From the NCBI GenBank assembly GCA_041690695.1, contig JBEPVZ010000014.1, positions 1-25,256 on the forward strand: a stretch of 25,256 nt of DNA. Direction: 5' to 3'. The first letter of the stretch is position 1. Each line of letters opens with the position of its first letter. The stretch comes from JBEPVZ01 sp041690695. Lineage in GTDB: Bacteria > Patescibacteriota > Microgenomatia > Daviesbacterales > UBA10151. Below are positions 5,707 through 12,728 of the stretch, in pieces. The position numbers were made by a program, and so were the translations under genes. Below the pieces are notes generated by a model. That model was given only the letters and a program-made list of their open reading frames with translations, did not search any database and was not told the DNA's origin.

Positions 5707-6567
5707 TTAAGGTAACCAAGCGGTTAGAGAGATCATGGCACAGAATGTCAGTAACACAATTAATGAAAAGCGAAACATGCCTTTAGCCCAGATCTCATTT
5801 TTGGAAGTTTTAAAACCATCAATGGCCTTTTTTAGCCAAACTAAACTGATTATTAACATGACCAGTAGATAGATATACCCAGCATAATTAAAAGCTTTTA
5901 AAGCGACGACCGCTAAAATAAAAGCGCTAATGTAAAACAACATTTGGGTCTTGGTATTTTTAATACCACTTTTAACGGGTAGGACTGGTAATCCAGCCGA
6001 GGCGTAATCATCTAGCCGGTATATGGCGATGGCATAAAAATGAGGCATCTGCCAAAAAGTCAGAATTAAAAATAATAATAGGGCACCAGTATCGAAATTA
6101 TTGGTAACTGCACAATAGCCAATCACCGGCGGAATTGATCCCGAGATACTGCCAATTAAAGTTCCATGAACCGATTTACGTTTCCAAATCCCATACATAA
6201 CGACATAAAAAAATAATCCCAAAAGGGCGATAGCGGTGGTTAAAAGATTTGTGGTTAACATCAAAATACTGATTCCCAGCAACGACAAAATAGTGGCATA
6301 GATAATGGCATTTTGAAGGGAAATTAATTTTTGAACCAGCGCTCGTTTTTGAGTTCTGGCCATTTTAGCATCTAATCCGCGATCAATATAATTATTAAAA
6401 ACACAGCCGCCAGCCATGACCAAACAGATCCCGGTTAACATTCCTAAAAAAAGCTCAAAATTAATAACGCCTTTCGATGCTAGTAAAAAACCAGCTATCG
6501 CCGAAGTGGCATTGCCATAAACCATTCCCGGTTTAGCTAAATTATAGTAGGTTTTGATTAAATCCAT
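5707..6567 (-). CDS. cyoE: Protohaem IX farnesyltransferase (haem O synthase)
   Basis: This 286-aa inner-membrane prenyltransferase of the UbiA superfamily adds a farnesyl group to haem B, making the haem O needed by the bo3 oxidase. The first Asp-rich motif NNYIDRGLDAKMARTQKR is at 58-75 (Asp62 and Asp66 bind the Mg-diphosphate). The second motif region, YRLDDYASAGLPVLPV, is at about 183-198. Seven to nine membrane helices are visible, and the length is normal (E. coli 296). The start codon directly abuts the cyoD stop (TAG-ATG). Confidence 0.96.
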   Translation of the reverse strand: MDLIKTYYNLAKPGMVYGNATSAIAGFLLASKGVINFELFLGMLTGICLVMAGGCVFNNYIDRGLDAKMARTQKRALVQKLISLQNAIIYATILSLLGISILMLTTNLLTTAIALLGLFFYVVMYGIWKRKSVHGTLIGSISGSIPPVIGYCAVTNNFDTGALLLFLILTFWQMPHFYAIAIYRLDDYASAGLPVLPVKSGIKNTKTQMLFYISAFILAVVALKAFNYAGYIYLLVMLIISLVWLKKAIDGFKTSKNEIWAKGMFRFSLIVLLTFCAMISLTAWLP

Positions 6568-6915
6568 CTAAAGGCCCGATTGGCTATTCATATATTGATT
6601 CATTAAATCGGGGGAGGACATCATATGATAATTTAAATTCGACATAATCCATAAAGATCCACCAACGATAATGGCGATGATTAAAACTACAAATAAAAAT
6701 GTATAAAGTTTCCATTTCGGTTTTGGTTCAACCCCGAGATGCAGGAAAAAAGTCAGTTGAACAAGGAGTTGGATGACTGCTAAGATTAAGATGATCCAAA
6801 TCAGCTTGCAGCCACATAAAAAGTGATTGACGACCGTTATATATGCCGTCAGGGTAAGCATTATCGACAAGATAAAACCGGTTAAATAAGATTTAAAGGT
6901 GGGTTTAAAGTTCAT
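6568..6915 (-). CDS. cyoD: Cytochrome bo3 quinol oxidase subunit IV
   Basis: This 115-aa membrane protein has three helices (about 10-30, 37-60 and 70-92). The central signature LVQLTFFLHLGVEPKPKW matches CyoD/QoxD subunit IV, which assists assembly and CuB loading of subunit I. A short Met/Asn-rich C-terminal tail follows helix 3. The gene sits two bases after cyoC and is immediately followed by cyoE. Confidence 0.93.
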   Translation of the reverse strand: MNFKPTFKSYLTGFILSIMLTLTAYITVVNHFLCGCKLIWIILILAVIQLLVQLTFFLHLGVEPKPKWKLYTFLFVVLIIAIIVGGSLWIMSNLNYHMMSSPDLMNQYMNSQSGL

Positions 6916-6917
6916 TT

Positions 6918-7499
6918 TTAGCTTACTCCCATTAAATAGACAATACTAAAAATTAAGATCCAAATGACATCTAAAAAGTGCCAGAATAATCCTAAACAAG
7001 CTATCTTTTGGCGGATACTACCTTTCAAGCCACGTCGGGAGACTTGAAAGATCATAACGATTATCCAAAGTAGTCCGGCACTAATATGTAAGCCATGAGT
7101 GCCAACAAGTGTGAAATACGAGGACAAAAAGCCGCTTCGTTGAAAACCATTGCCTTCTGCAATCATTTTGGAAAATTCAGCGAGTTCCATTACTAAAAAT
7201 CCCAGACCTAAAATAAAAGTTAGACTTAGCCAACCGAGCAATTGTTTTTTGGCATTGCGTGAAGCGGCCAGTAATCCTAGCCCGATGGTGAAACTACTGG
7301 TTAAAAGCAGCATTGTCTCAACTAAAATATAAGGCATGTTAAAGAGCTCAAGACCTGACTTTCCACCAAAGGTGCTATTTCTTAAAACGGCATAGGTTGC
7401 AAATAAACTGGCAAACAAAACACAGTCGGTCATGATATAGACCCAGAAACCGAAGGTCACTTTCTCAATATTGTGATTAGTTTTCTCAGCTAGTTCCAT
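6918..7499 (-). CDS. cyoC: Cytochrome bo3 quinol oxidase subunit III
   Basis: This 193-aa five-helix subunit III of the haem-copper oxidase family has the N-terminal segment KVTFGFWVYIMTDCVLFASLF and the helix III-IV region GTHGLHISAGLLWIIVM. The closing segment LFWHFLDVIWILIFSIVYL is diagnostic of subunit III. Its ATG overlaps the end of cyoB by ten bases, and GGAG just upstream, inside the cyoB codons, serves as ribosome site. The length is close to E. coli CyoC (204). Confidence 0.95.
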   Translation of the reverse strand: MELAEKTNHNIEKVTFGFWVYIMTDCVLFASLFATYAVLRNSTFGGKSGLELFNMPYILVETMLLLTSSFTIGLGLLAASRNAKKQLLGWLSLTFILGLGFLVMELAEFSKMIAEGNGFQRSGFLSSYFTLVGTHGLHISAGLLWIIVMIFQVSRRGLKGSIRQKIACLGLFWHFLDVIWILIFSIVYLMGVS

Positions 7500-9445
7500 G
7501 CTTGCTCCATTTTGGCAATTTCGGACGCTTCCAAAATATATTCAGTGTTGTCATCAAATGATCTAAGAATAACTAATAAGATGATTCCTAAAACAGCGAT
7601 TAATATTAACCATGTAATTTGCCAAATAATCGCAAAGCCAGCTAAAAAACTTAACAAAGCTACAAAAAACCCAAAACCAGTGTTCTTGGGCATAACAATA
7701 TCTTGGTATTGCCTGGTCGGTTGTTCTGCGGTTGAGTTTTGTTTTAGTTCCCAGAATGGATCACGACTGTCAACTTTGGGAATGATCGCAAAGTTATAAA
7801 TTGGAGGAGGGGATGATGTCATCCATTCCAGGGTCCGGCCATCCCAAGGATCGCCGGTTTTATCGAGATTCTTTTTTTTATCTCGAATACTGACGAAAAG
7901 TTGCAAAATCTGGAAGAATATTCCTAAACAGATAATCCCGACTCCAACCGCCGCGACAATAAATAAGCCTTGCCAACCAGTTGACGGATCGTAATGATCA
8001 AGTCGACGAGTCGCGCCCATCAATCCCAAAATATAAAGTGGCCCAAACGATAAAATAAAACCGATAATCCAGCTCCAAGCTGCATATTTGCCAAGTTTTT
8101 CATTTAATTTAAAACCAAACACCTTTGGAAACCAATAAGTTATTCCGGCAAAGTAACCAAATAAAACTCCACTAATAATCATGGTATGGAAATGAGCAAC
8201 TAAAAATAAGCTGTTATGAACCTCAAAATCAACGGCTGGCTCAGCCATTAACATCCCAGCGACACCTCCCATAGTAAACAAAAAGATAAACCCTAAGAAC
8301 CAGATCATTGGCGAGCTAAAACGAATTCGGCCTCGAAACATCGTAAACAGCCAATTAAAAATTTTAACTCCAGTTGGCACAGCAATTAACATGGTCATGA
8401 TTCCAAAGAAGGCATTGACGTCTGCTCCTGCACCCATGGTAAAGAAGTGATGTAGCCAAACTAAAAATGATAAAAAGACGATTCCCCAAATCGCTAAGAC
8501 CATCGATTTATAGCCAAACAGTCTTTTTTTGGAAAAAACTGGCACAATTTCTGAAAAAACTCCAAAGGCCGGTAAAACTAAAATATAAACTTCAGGATGT
8601 CCCCAAGCCCATATTAAATTAACATACATCATCGGATTACCACCACTGGTAGCCGTAAAAAAGTGCATCCCTAAGCTTCTATCTAAAGCTAATAGAGTTA
8701 AAGTGACCGTTAAAATCGGAAATGCAAAGACAACTAGAGTTAGCGCTCCGAAAACACTCCAAACAAACATTGGCATCTTCATTAAAGTCATGCCAGGTGC
8801 TCGCTCTCGAATGATAGTCACTAAAAAGTTTATACCGGACAATAAACTACCAATTCCAGCGATCTCTAAACTCCAAATCCAATAATCAACTCCAACTCCC
8901 GGGCTAAACTGAGTTTCAGACAACGGTGGATAAGCCAACCAGCCGGCGGCTGAAAATTCACCGACCAAAAGGGAAGTACTAATTAACACAGCCCCGGCAG
9001 CAAATAACCAAAAACTCAAGGCATTTAAAACTGGAAAAGCCACATCTCTTGAGCCGATCTGGAGGGGCAGGATTAAATTAATTAATGCAAACATAAAGCC
9101 CATCCCCACAAAAAAGATCATGATTGTGCCGTGAGCCGAAAAGACTTGTTGAAAAGTGTCAGTCGAGATTACGCCATGTGATGCTCCAACTGAAGTGGCT
9201 TGCTGAGCTCGCATCATAATGGCATCAGAGATTCCGCGTAAGAGCATGAGTCCGGCCACAATCCCATACATGACCCCGATCTTTTTGTGATCAACGGTTG
9301 TTAACCAGTTTTTCCAGAGCCAGGCCCAGCGTTTTAAATAAGTAATTAAGATTAAAAAGGCTACCAAGCCGAGTAACATTGTCACACCGGCACCGGCGGT
9401 AATTGGGTCTTTTGGAAATGCGTCTAGTGATAATTTACCAAACAT
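7490..9445 (-). CDS. cyoB: Cytochrome bo3 quinol oxidase subunit I
   Basis: This 651-aa catalytic subunit reduces O2 at the haem o3-CuB site and pumps protons across the inner membrane. The ligands are all present: His105 and His420 (haem b), His283, His332 and His333 (CuB), His418 (haem o3), and Tyr287 of the WGHPEVY cross-link. Proton-channel residues are also kept: Asp134 (D channel), Glu285 and Lys361 (K channel, PTGVKIFNW). Numbering runs one below E. coli throughout. Of the E. coli quinol-site residues Arg71, Asp75, His98 and Gln101, three are kept (Arg70, Asp74, Gln100) but His98 is Thr97. It starts two bases after the cyoA stop. Confidence 0.97.
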   Translation of the reverse strand: MFGKLSLDAFPKDPITAGAGVTMLLGLVAFLILITYLKRWAWLWKNWLTTVDHKKIGVMYGIVAGLMLLRGISDAIMMRAQQATSVGASHGVISTDTFQQVFSAHGTIMIFFVGMGFMFALINLILPLQIGSRDVAFPVLNALSFWLFAAGAVLISTSLLVGEFSAAGWLAYPPLSETQFSPGVGVDYWIWSLEIAGIGSLLSGINFLVTIIRERAPGMTLMKMPMFVWSVFGALTLVVFAFPILTVTLTLLALDRSLGMHFFTATSGGNPMMYVNLIWAWGHPEVYILVLPAFGVFSEIVPVFSKKRLFGYKSMVLAIWGIVFLSFLVWLHHFFTMGAGADVNAFFGIMTMLIAVPTGVKIFNWLFTMFRGRIRFSSPMIWFLGFIFLFTMGGVAGMLMAEPAVDFEVHNSLFLVAHFHTMIISGVLFGYFAGITYWFPKVFGFKLNEKLGKYAAWSWIIGFILSFGPLYILGLMGATRRLDHYDPSTGWQGLFIVAAVGVGIICLGIFFQILQLFVSIRDKKKNLDKTGDPWDGRTLEWMTSSPPPIYNFAIIPKVDSRDPFWELKQNSTAEQPTRQYQDIVMPKNTGFGFFVALLSFLAGFAIIWQITWLILIAVLGIILLVILRSFDDNTEYILEASEIAKMEQAWN

Positions 9446-9447
9446 AT

Positions 9448-10278
9448 TTATTGGTTCATTCCTGGCATATTAGTCATATCCATCTCGGGCATTGGAGATG
9501 ATGAGCTCATATACTTATTTATAATCTGATTATACATATCTATATTAGCTAGCGAGTAATAACTAACGGGATTATTTTGGCTAGGTTTGGCAAGTTGAGC
9601 GTAACTCGCTTGATCTAAAACTGGTGATTGTTGGATAGTTGCCACCCAGTCATCGAAGTCAGCCTCAGAAACAGAATTAGCTTTAAAGGTCATCCCAGAA
9701 AAACCTTTGCCAGAAATATTAGCTGATGAGCCATCAAAACTGCCTAATTTATTAGCAATCACATGAAGCTGGGTTGACATGGCGGGCATAGCATAAATCT
9801 GGCCACTCAAACTGGGAATCCAAAATGAGTTCATAACTGTATCGGAAGTTATTTCAAAATTAACTGGCGTATTGGCAGGGAATTCAACTAAGTTAACACT
9901 GGCGATTTTTTGATCCGGATAGATAAATAACCATTTCCAATCAAGGGCTACGACCTCAATGGTAATCGGTTTAATATTTGAGTCGATCGGTTTGTATGGA
10001 TCAAGCTGGTGAGAACTGGTCCAGGCTAGGATTGACAGCGCCACCACAATGGCGATTGGGACTCCCCACCAAATAAACTCTAAGCCTCTATTACGATCCC
10101 AATTGGGCGTGTATTTAGCTTTGTGATTATTTTCCCGATATCTAATCGCAAACCAGATTGTTAAAACAAAGACCGGGATAACGATGATCAACATGACTAA
10201 GGTGGCGGTGATCATTAAATCGCGTTCTTTTAAAGCGATTAAGCCGGCTGGATCGAGAAGAGTCATCCTAAAAATCAT
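9448..10278 (-). CDS. cyoA: Cytochrome bo3 quinol oxidase subunit II
   Basis: This 276-aa membrane-anchored subunit II has two helices (about 24-46 and 68-88) followed by an extracytoplasmic cupredoxin domain. The CyoA-type sequence VVALDWKWLFIYPDQKIASVN is at 109-129 (read in pieces), and SGKGFSGMTFKANSVSEADFDDW at 189-211. The protein contains no cysteine at all, so it has no CuA centre (hence quinol rather than cytochrome c oxidase) and no lipobox, unlike E. coli CyoA. The C-terminal tail is Met-rich (Met257, 263, 266, 268, 271, 274), which might bind copper (inference). Start at 10278 chosen for the upstream AAAAGG; an in-frame ATG at 10266 is an alternative. Confidence 0.95.
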   Translation of the reverse strand: MIFRMTLLDPAGLIALKERDLMITATLVMLIIVIPVFVLTIWFAIRYRENNHKAKYTPNWDRNRGLEFIWWGVPIAIVVALSILAWTSSHQLDPYKPIDSNIKPITIEVVALDWKWLFIYPDQKIASVNLVEFPANTPVNFEITSDTVMNSFWIPSLSGQIYAMPAMSTQLHVIANKLGSFDGSSANISGKGFSGMTFKANSVSEADFDDWVATIQQSPVLDQASYAQLAKPSQNNPVSYYSLANIDMYNQIINKYMSSSSPMPEMDMTNMPGMNQ

Positions 10279-10304
10279 ACAACCTTTTGAGGCGGATTGT
10301 TAGC

Positions 10305-10901
10305 TTACTGATTGAGTGGTTGAAGTGACAAACTCCAGACATCAACGGTCGTGTTCTCGGAGGGTGAAGAACAAACGCCAATTGTCAGAGGATTGCTTGA
10401 ATCCGTTATAGCTAACGAATCGGTTGGTGATATCGGATAGCTATAAGAGATTGGAGTCTCGGTAGTTGGGCCACTACATTGGGGTCCATTTTGATAGCGA
10501 ATCTGAGAGTAAACAGTTTGGCCGGGAGCGATCGTTAATAAAACTGTTGTCGGTTGACCTTGCTCTTTAACGACTATATTTTGAGCAGTTGAGGTGGCTT
10601 TAATAAACTTATTGCCAACAATTTGGCATGACCTGTTACCACTATTTTTAATATTAACTGTCAGATAAACACTTCCAGCAGCACCTTCACTCTGGGCGGT
10701 CGTTTGAAGTTCACTTGGGCTACAGAATAAAGAGGTCGAGGCGGTTGGGGTGGAAGTTGGCGCAGCGGTGGCTGGGATTGGAGTTGGGTTGATGGTGATT
10801 GGAGTCTCGACGGGAGAGTTTAAACTTTGATACAAGAAATAACCGAGTCCGATTGCTAAAACAATAATAATGGCAACGAGACTTGCAATGAGCGGTTTCA
10901 T
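10305..10901 (-). CDS. Membrane-anchored DUF4232-domain protein
   Basis: This 198-aa envelope protein has one N-terminal helix (residues 4-24), a Pro/Thr/Ala-rich linker (30-57) and an extracytoplasmic DUF4232-like domain. The domain begins FCSPSELQ and contains EGAAGSVYLTVNIKNSG and RSCQIVG. Four cysteines (60, 92, 142, 177) could form the two disulfides usual in the family. DUF4232 proteins are frequent in Actinobacteria and have no settled function. It overlaps the tfoX-like stop by four bases (ATGA) and precedes cyoA by 26 bases, so it is translated and transcribed with the oxidase genes. Confidence 0.82.
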   Translation of the reverse strand: MKPLIASLVAIIIVLAIGLGYFLYQSLNSPVETPITINPTPIPATAAPTSTPTASTSLFCSPSELQTTAQSEGAAGSVYLTVNIKNSGNRSCQIVGNKFIKATSTAQNIVVKEQGQPTTVLLTIAPGQTVYSQIRYQNGPQCSGPTTETPISYSYPISPTDSLAITDSSNPLTIGVCSSPSENTTVDVWSLSLQPLNQ

Positions 10902-11236
10902 GAGACTTTTCTCATTTTACGTTTAACCTTTGGTAATGGCAACTCGGCGGCAGTTTGCTTTATTAAATCAGTTAACCATTCTTGGTCGTCCCATTTATCT
11001 TCTGGAACTTTTAAATAATCTTTAGAACCAGGGTAGGCGGGGGCATAATGGGTTTCATCAAGGAACTTTAAGCCAGCTGCGGTTGGTTTAACAAATAAAT
11101 GATCATCACAAACGAAAGCGACAACCTTTTCGTCGCAATAAAGGGCATATTCGCCAAACATCTTCCGGCTGCGGATTACTCCAGCCTTTTCAATCTGTTC
11201 AACTAGAAAATCTATGGTCGATTGTTTAGATGCCAT
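10898..11236 (-). CDS. TfoX N-terminal-domain protein, first gene of the cyo operon
   Basis: This 112-aa soluble protein has the TfoX_N fold: RSRKMFGEYALYCDEKVVAFV (in two pieces, about residues 22-42), then DDHLFVKPTA and a C-terminal helix with basic KVKRKMRK. A longer reading frame reaches back to 11458, but that part runs over the promoter and the divergent DUF2277 gene, so ATG 11236 is preferred. That ATG is six bases after a -10 hexamer. TfoX proteins regulate competence in gamma-proteobacteria; isolated TfoX_N proteins in other phyla have no proven role. Its ATGA overlap with the DUF4232 gene ties it to the oxidase operon. Confidence 0.85.
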   Translation of the reverse strand: MASKQSTIDFLVEQIEKAGVIRSRKMFGEYALYCDEKVVAFVCDDHLFVKPTAAGLKFLDETHYAPAYPGSKDYLKVPEDKWDDQEWLTDLIKQTAAELPLPKVKRKMRKVS

Positions 11237-11242
11237 AGCTAT

Positions 11243-11272
11243 ATGATAACTGTTTCCACATCGGATGTGGAA
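11243..11272 (-). promoter_or_regulatory. Promoter of the tfoX-DUF4232-cyoABCDE operon with 19-bp palindrome
   Basis: On the minus strand, -35 TCCACA (11266-11271), 17 bases, -10 TATCAT (11243-11248), six bases, then ATG 11236. The perfect odd-centred palindrome TTCCACATCGGATGTGGAA (11254-11272) covers the -35 and most of the spacer. The arms leave a one-base centre, so it is a protein-binding dyad rather than a hairpin, and looks like an operator for the respiratory operon. Confidence 0.65.
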
Positions 11273-11277
11273 TAGAC

Positions 11278-11293
11278 CCTGCACGCCGGCAGG
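11278..11293. repeat. GC-rich palindromic element in the divergent promoter region
   Basis: CCTGC-ACGCCG-GCAGG (11278-11293) is a 5-bp dyad in an otherwise AT-rich gap. The surrounding bases extend partial symmetry to CGGG at the right. It resembles the dispersed palindromic elements seen in many CPR genomes (recollection, not tested). It lies between the cyo-operon operator and the DUF2277 -10 box. Confidence 0.4.
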
Positions 11294-11310
11294 CGGGTTC
11301 ACCGATCGGT

Positions 11311-11327
11311 TATAATTACTCTGAGGT
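11311..11327 (+). promoter_or_regulatory. -10 box and ribosome site of the DUF2277 gene
   Basis: TATAAT (11311-11316) is followed by GAGGT (11323-11327), five bases before ATG 11333. No convincing -35 is seen, as the expected place is in the GC-rich palindrome. Unlike most promoters here, the transcript would carry a Shine-Dalgarno site. Confidence 0.5.
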
Positions 11328-11332
11328 AACAA

Positions 11333-11599
11333 ATGTGTCGAAATATTAAAACTCTTTTTAACTTTGCTCCGCCAGCCACTGACCTTGAGATTCATGAGGC
11401 CTCTTTGCAATTTGTCCGAAAACTGGCTGGTTTTACTAAACCTTCCCAAGTTAATCAACCAGCCTTTGAGCTAGCCGTCGAAAAAGTGGCCTTTGACGCT
11501 AAGAATTTGCTGGATTCGCTCCAAACCGAGGCCAAACCCCATAATAGGGAAGAAGAAGCCAGAAAAGCTCAGCTCAGATCCCAAAAACGGTTTGGGTAA
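11333..11599 (+). CDS. DUF2277 family protein
   Basis: This 88-aa soluble protein closely follows the DUF2277 pattern: MCRNIKTLFNFAPPATDLEI at the N-terminus, then ASLQFVRKLAGFTKPSQ and the helical ending EEEARKAQLRSQKRFG. The length is that of the family. Function is not known for this family; members occur widely in Actinobacteria, Proteobacteria and other phyla. The gene is divergent from the cyo operon and may share its control region. Confidence 0.92.
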   Translation: MCRNIKTLFNFAPPATDLEIHEASLQFVRKLAGFTKPSQVNQPAFELAVEKVAFDAKNLLDSLQTEAKPHNREEEARKAQLRSQKRFG

Positions 11600-11652
11600 A
11601 ATGCTTTAGTTAAAAACTTATTAATTAAAAAATATTAATAATTACTAACTAA

Positions 11653-11693
11653 CTTGTGCGTTCGACAAGCTATAGAACGTATTTAACTATAGA
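11653..11693 (+). promoter_or_regulatory. Dyad and probable -10 box before the PLD-like gene
   Basis: The AT-rich 100-base gap after the DUF2277 gene holds a dyad CTTGT-GCGTTCG-ACAAG (11653-11669) and two CTATAG copies 17 bases apart (11670-11675 and 11687-11692). TATAGA (11688-11693) lies six bases before ATG 11700. No good -35 is visible. Confidence 0.4.
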
Positions 11694-11699
11694 TTAAAT

Positions 11700-12587
11700 A
11701 TGAGAGTTTTTTTTACATTATTCTGTGAACATGTTTCGGAGGGTTCATATGGAAGAATAAACCTAATAGGGATTTTGCCTCAGAAGCAAATTGCAATTCC
11801 TCACTTAAGATATGTATTCAAGGGTTATCTTGTTGTATGGGTATCTTCAGAGACAGCAAAGGTAAATAAGAAACTAAACTTCTATAATCCTAACAATACA
11901 CTTATTAGTAGTTTTGATTTCCCAGAGCATACAGATGATGATTTAGAAAAAAGTATATATTTTCCTGTTAATTGGCCAATAGATAAACTAGGTGAGTATT
12001 TGATAGAAATATTGTTTGAAGATGGGGAAGAAACTTATAAGAGAGAGTTTAATGTTGTTATCGGCCCTGCAGCTTCTCTTAATTTGGAAACTGGAGAAAT
12101 TCCACCTCAAATAGTACTAGGAGGAAACGATCAAATCCATGCGCGTGAGTGGTTTAAAAAAATATTCAGAAGAGCTAAAAAAACAATATTAGTAATTGAT
12201 AACTTTTGGACAACAAAAGAATTAGAATATTTACTATCAGAAATTAAACCAGAGATTAAGCTTGTATTATTTGTAAAAGATCAAGAGAGGAGGAAAAAAG
12301 ATACTGAAAATGTAAAATTACTGCATGCAAATACCGATATTAAGACAAGTACTAAAATCCATGATAGATATATTTGTTTAGATGAGGACTCTGAGATTTG
12401 GCAGATTGGCTCCTCTTTAAATCATGCCGGCGGTAATATTATGACAATCAACAAACTTACTTCGATAGAAGCAATACAAAAATTAAAAAGTGAAGTAAAT
12501 AATATATTTCCAGACACTTTTAGGTATAAAAATCCTGAAGCCATAAGTTTAAAAGTTAAAATTGTTGTTCACCCTACAGATAACTAG
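11700..12587 (+). CDS. Two-domain protein with C-terminal phospholipase D-like (MIT_C-like) domain; probable acquired gene
   Basis: This 295-aa soluble protein has an N-terminal beta-rich domain (about 1-125, starting FFTLFCEHVSEGSYGRINLIGIL) resembling DUF6941-type domains (uncertain). A C-terminal domain (about 145-285) contains KTILVIDNF and a single HKD-like motif IHDRYICLD, with His221, Arg223 (in place of Lys) and Asp228, then IGSSLNHAG at 236-244. The H-D-R-x-I form recalls the non-canonical PLD-like domain of MITD1 and bacterial relatives, which may bind lipid or nucleic acid rather than cleave. Codon use differs sharply from neighbours, with many ATA, AGA/AGG and TTA codons and lower GC, suggesting lateral transfer. 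A defence or stress role is possible; no partner gene is adjacent. Confidence 0.72.
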   Translation: MRVFFTLFCEHVSEGSYGRINLIGILPQKQIAIPHLRYVFKGYLVVWVSSETAKVNKKLNFYNPNNTLISSFDFPEHTDDDLEKSIYFPVNWPIDKLGEYLIEILFEDGEETYKREFNVVIGPAASLNLETGEIPPQIVLGGNDQIHAREWFKKIFRRAKKTILVIDNFWTTKELEYLLSEIKPEIKLVLFVKDQERRKKDTENVKLLHANTDIKTSTKIHDRYICLDEDSEIWQIGSSLNHAGGNIMTINKLTSIEAIQKLKSEVNNIFPDTFRYKNPEAISLKVKIVVHPTDN

Positions 12588-12633
12588 CACCAGAACTTTC
12601 GTTCGCAAATGATTATAAGTATAATGCCGGCAT

Positions 12634-12650
12634 CGTTGGCAAAACCAACG
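12634..12650 (+). terminator. Hairpin downstream of the PLD-like gene, possible weak terminator
   Basis: CGTTGG-CAAAA-CCAACG (12634-12650) is a perfect 6-bp stem with a 5-base loop, 47 bases after the PLD-like stop. The T stretch (GGTTTTATT) begins only seven bases later, so termination is uncertain. A self-complementary ATGCCGGCAT lies directly before it (12624-12633). The 141-base gap holds no tRNA. Confidence 0.4.
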
Positions 12651-12716
12651 GTCCAGGTTTTATTGGAAACACTTAATAAAGCATAATCCGATCTGGAATA
12701 GCTTCAGCGATCAGGT

Positions 12717-12722
12717 TATAAT
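12717..12722 (+). promoter_or_regulatory. -10 box of ychF (leaderless type)
   Basis: TATAAT (12717-12722) is followed by six bases (ACCTCC) and the ATG at 12729. No Shine-Dalgarno site exists; the bases before ATG even resemble the anti-Shine-Dalgarno strand. The -35 is weak (CTGGAA, 12693-12698, 18-base spacer). Confidence 0.65.
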
Positions 12723-12728
12723 ACCTCC

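Noticed and set aside
7512..9000. Plus-strand open frames opposite cyoB
   Set aside because: They are antisense shadows of a fully conserved cyoB and have no ribosome sites or recognisable protein features.
9448..10278. Subunit II as a cytochrome c oxidase (CuA) subunit
   Set aside because: There are no cysteines and hence no CuA site; the domain motifs are those of CyoA, so the enzyme is a quinol oxidase.
11237..11458. 74-residue N-terminal extension of the tfoX-like frame
   Set aside because: It runs over the promoter, the 19-bp palindrome and the antisense of the well-supported DUF2277 gene, and its residues do not fit the TfoX_N domain, which begins at Met 11236.
11670..11692. CTATAG direct repeat (two copies 17 bases apart) as an insertion-site duplication around the PLD-like gene
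   Set aside because: Both copies are on the same side of the gene and within an AT-rich promoter; no matching copy was found downstream.
12588..12728. Possible tRNA or other structured RNA gene in the 141-base gap
   Set aside because: No T-loop (GGTTCGAnTCC) or acceptor pairing is present; only a short 6-bp hairpin, a palindrome and the ychF -10 box were found.
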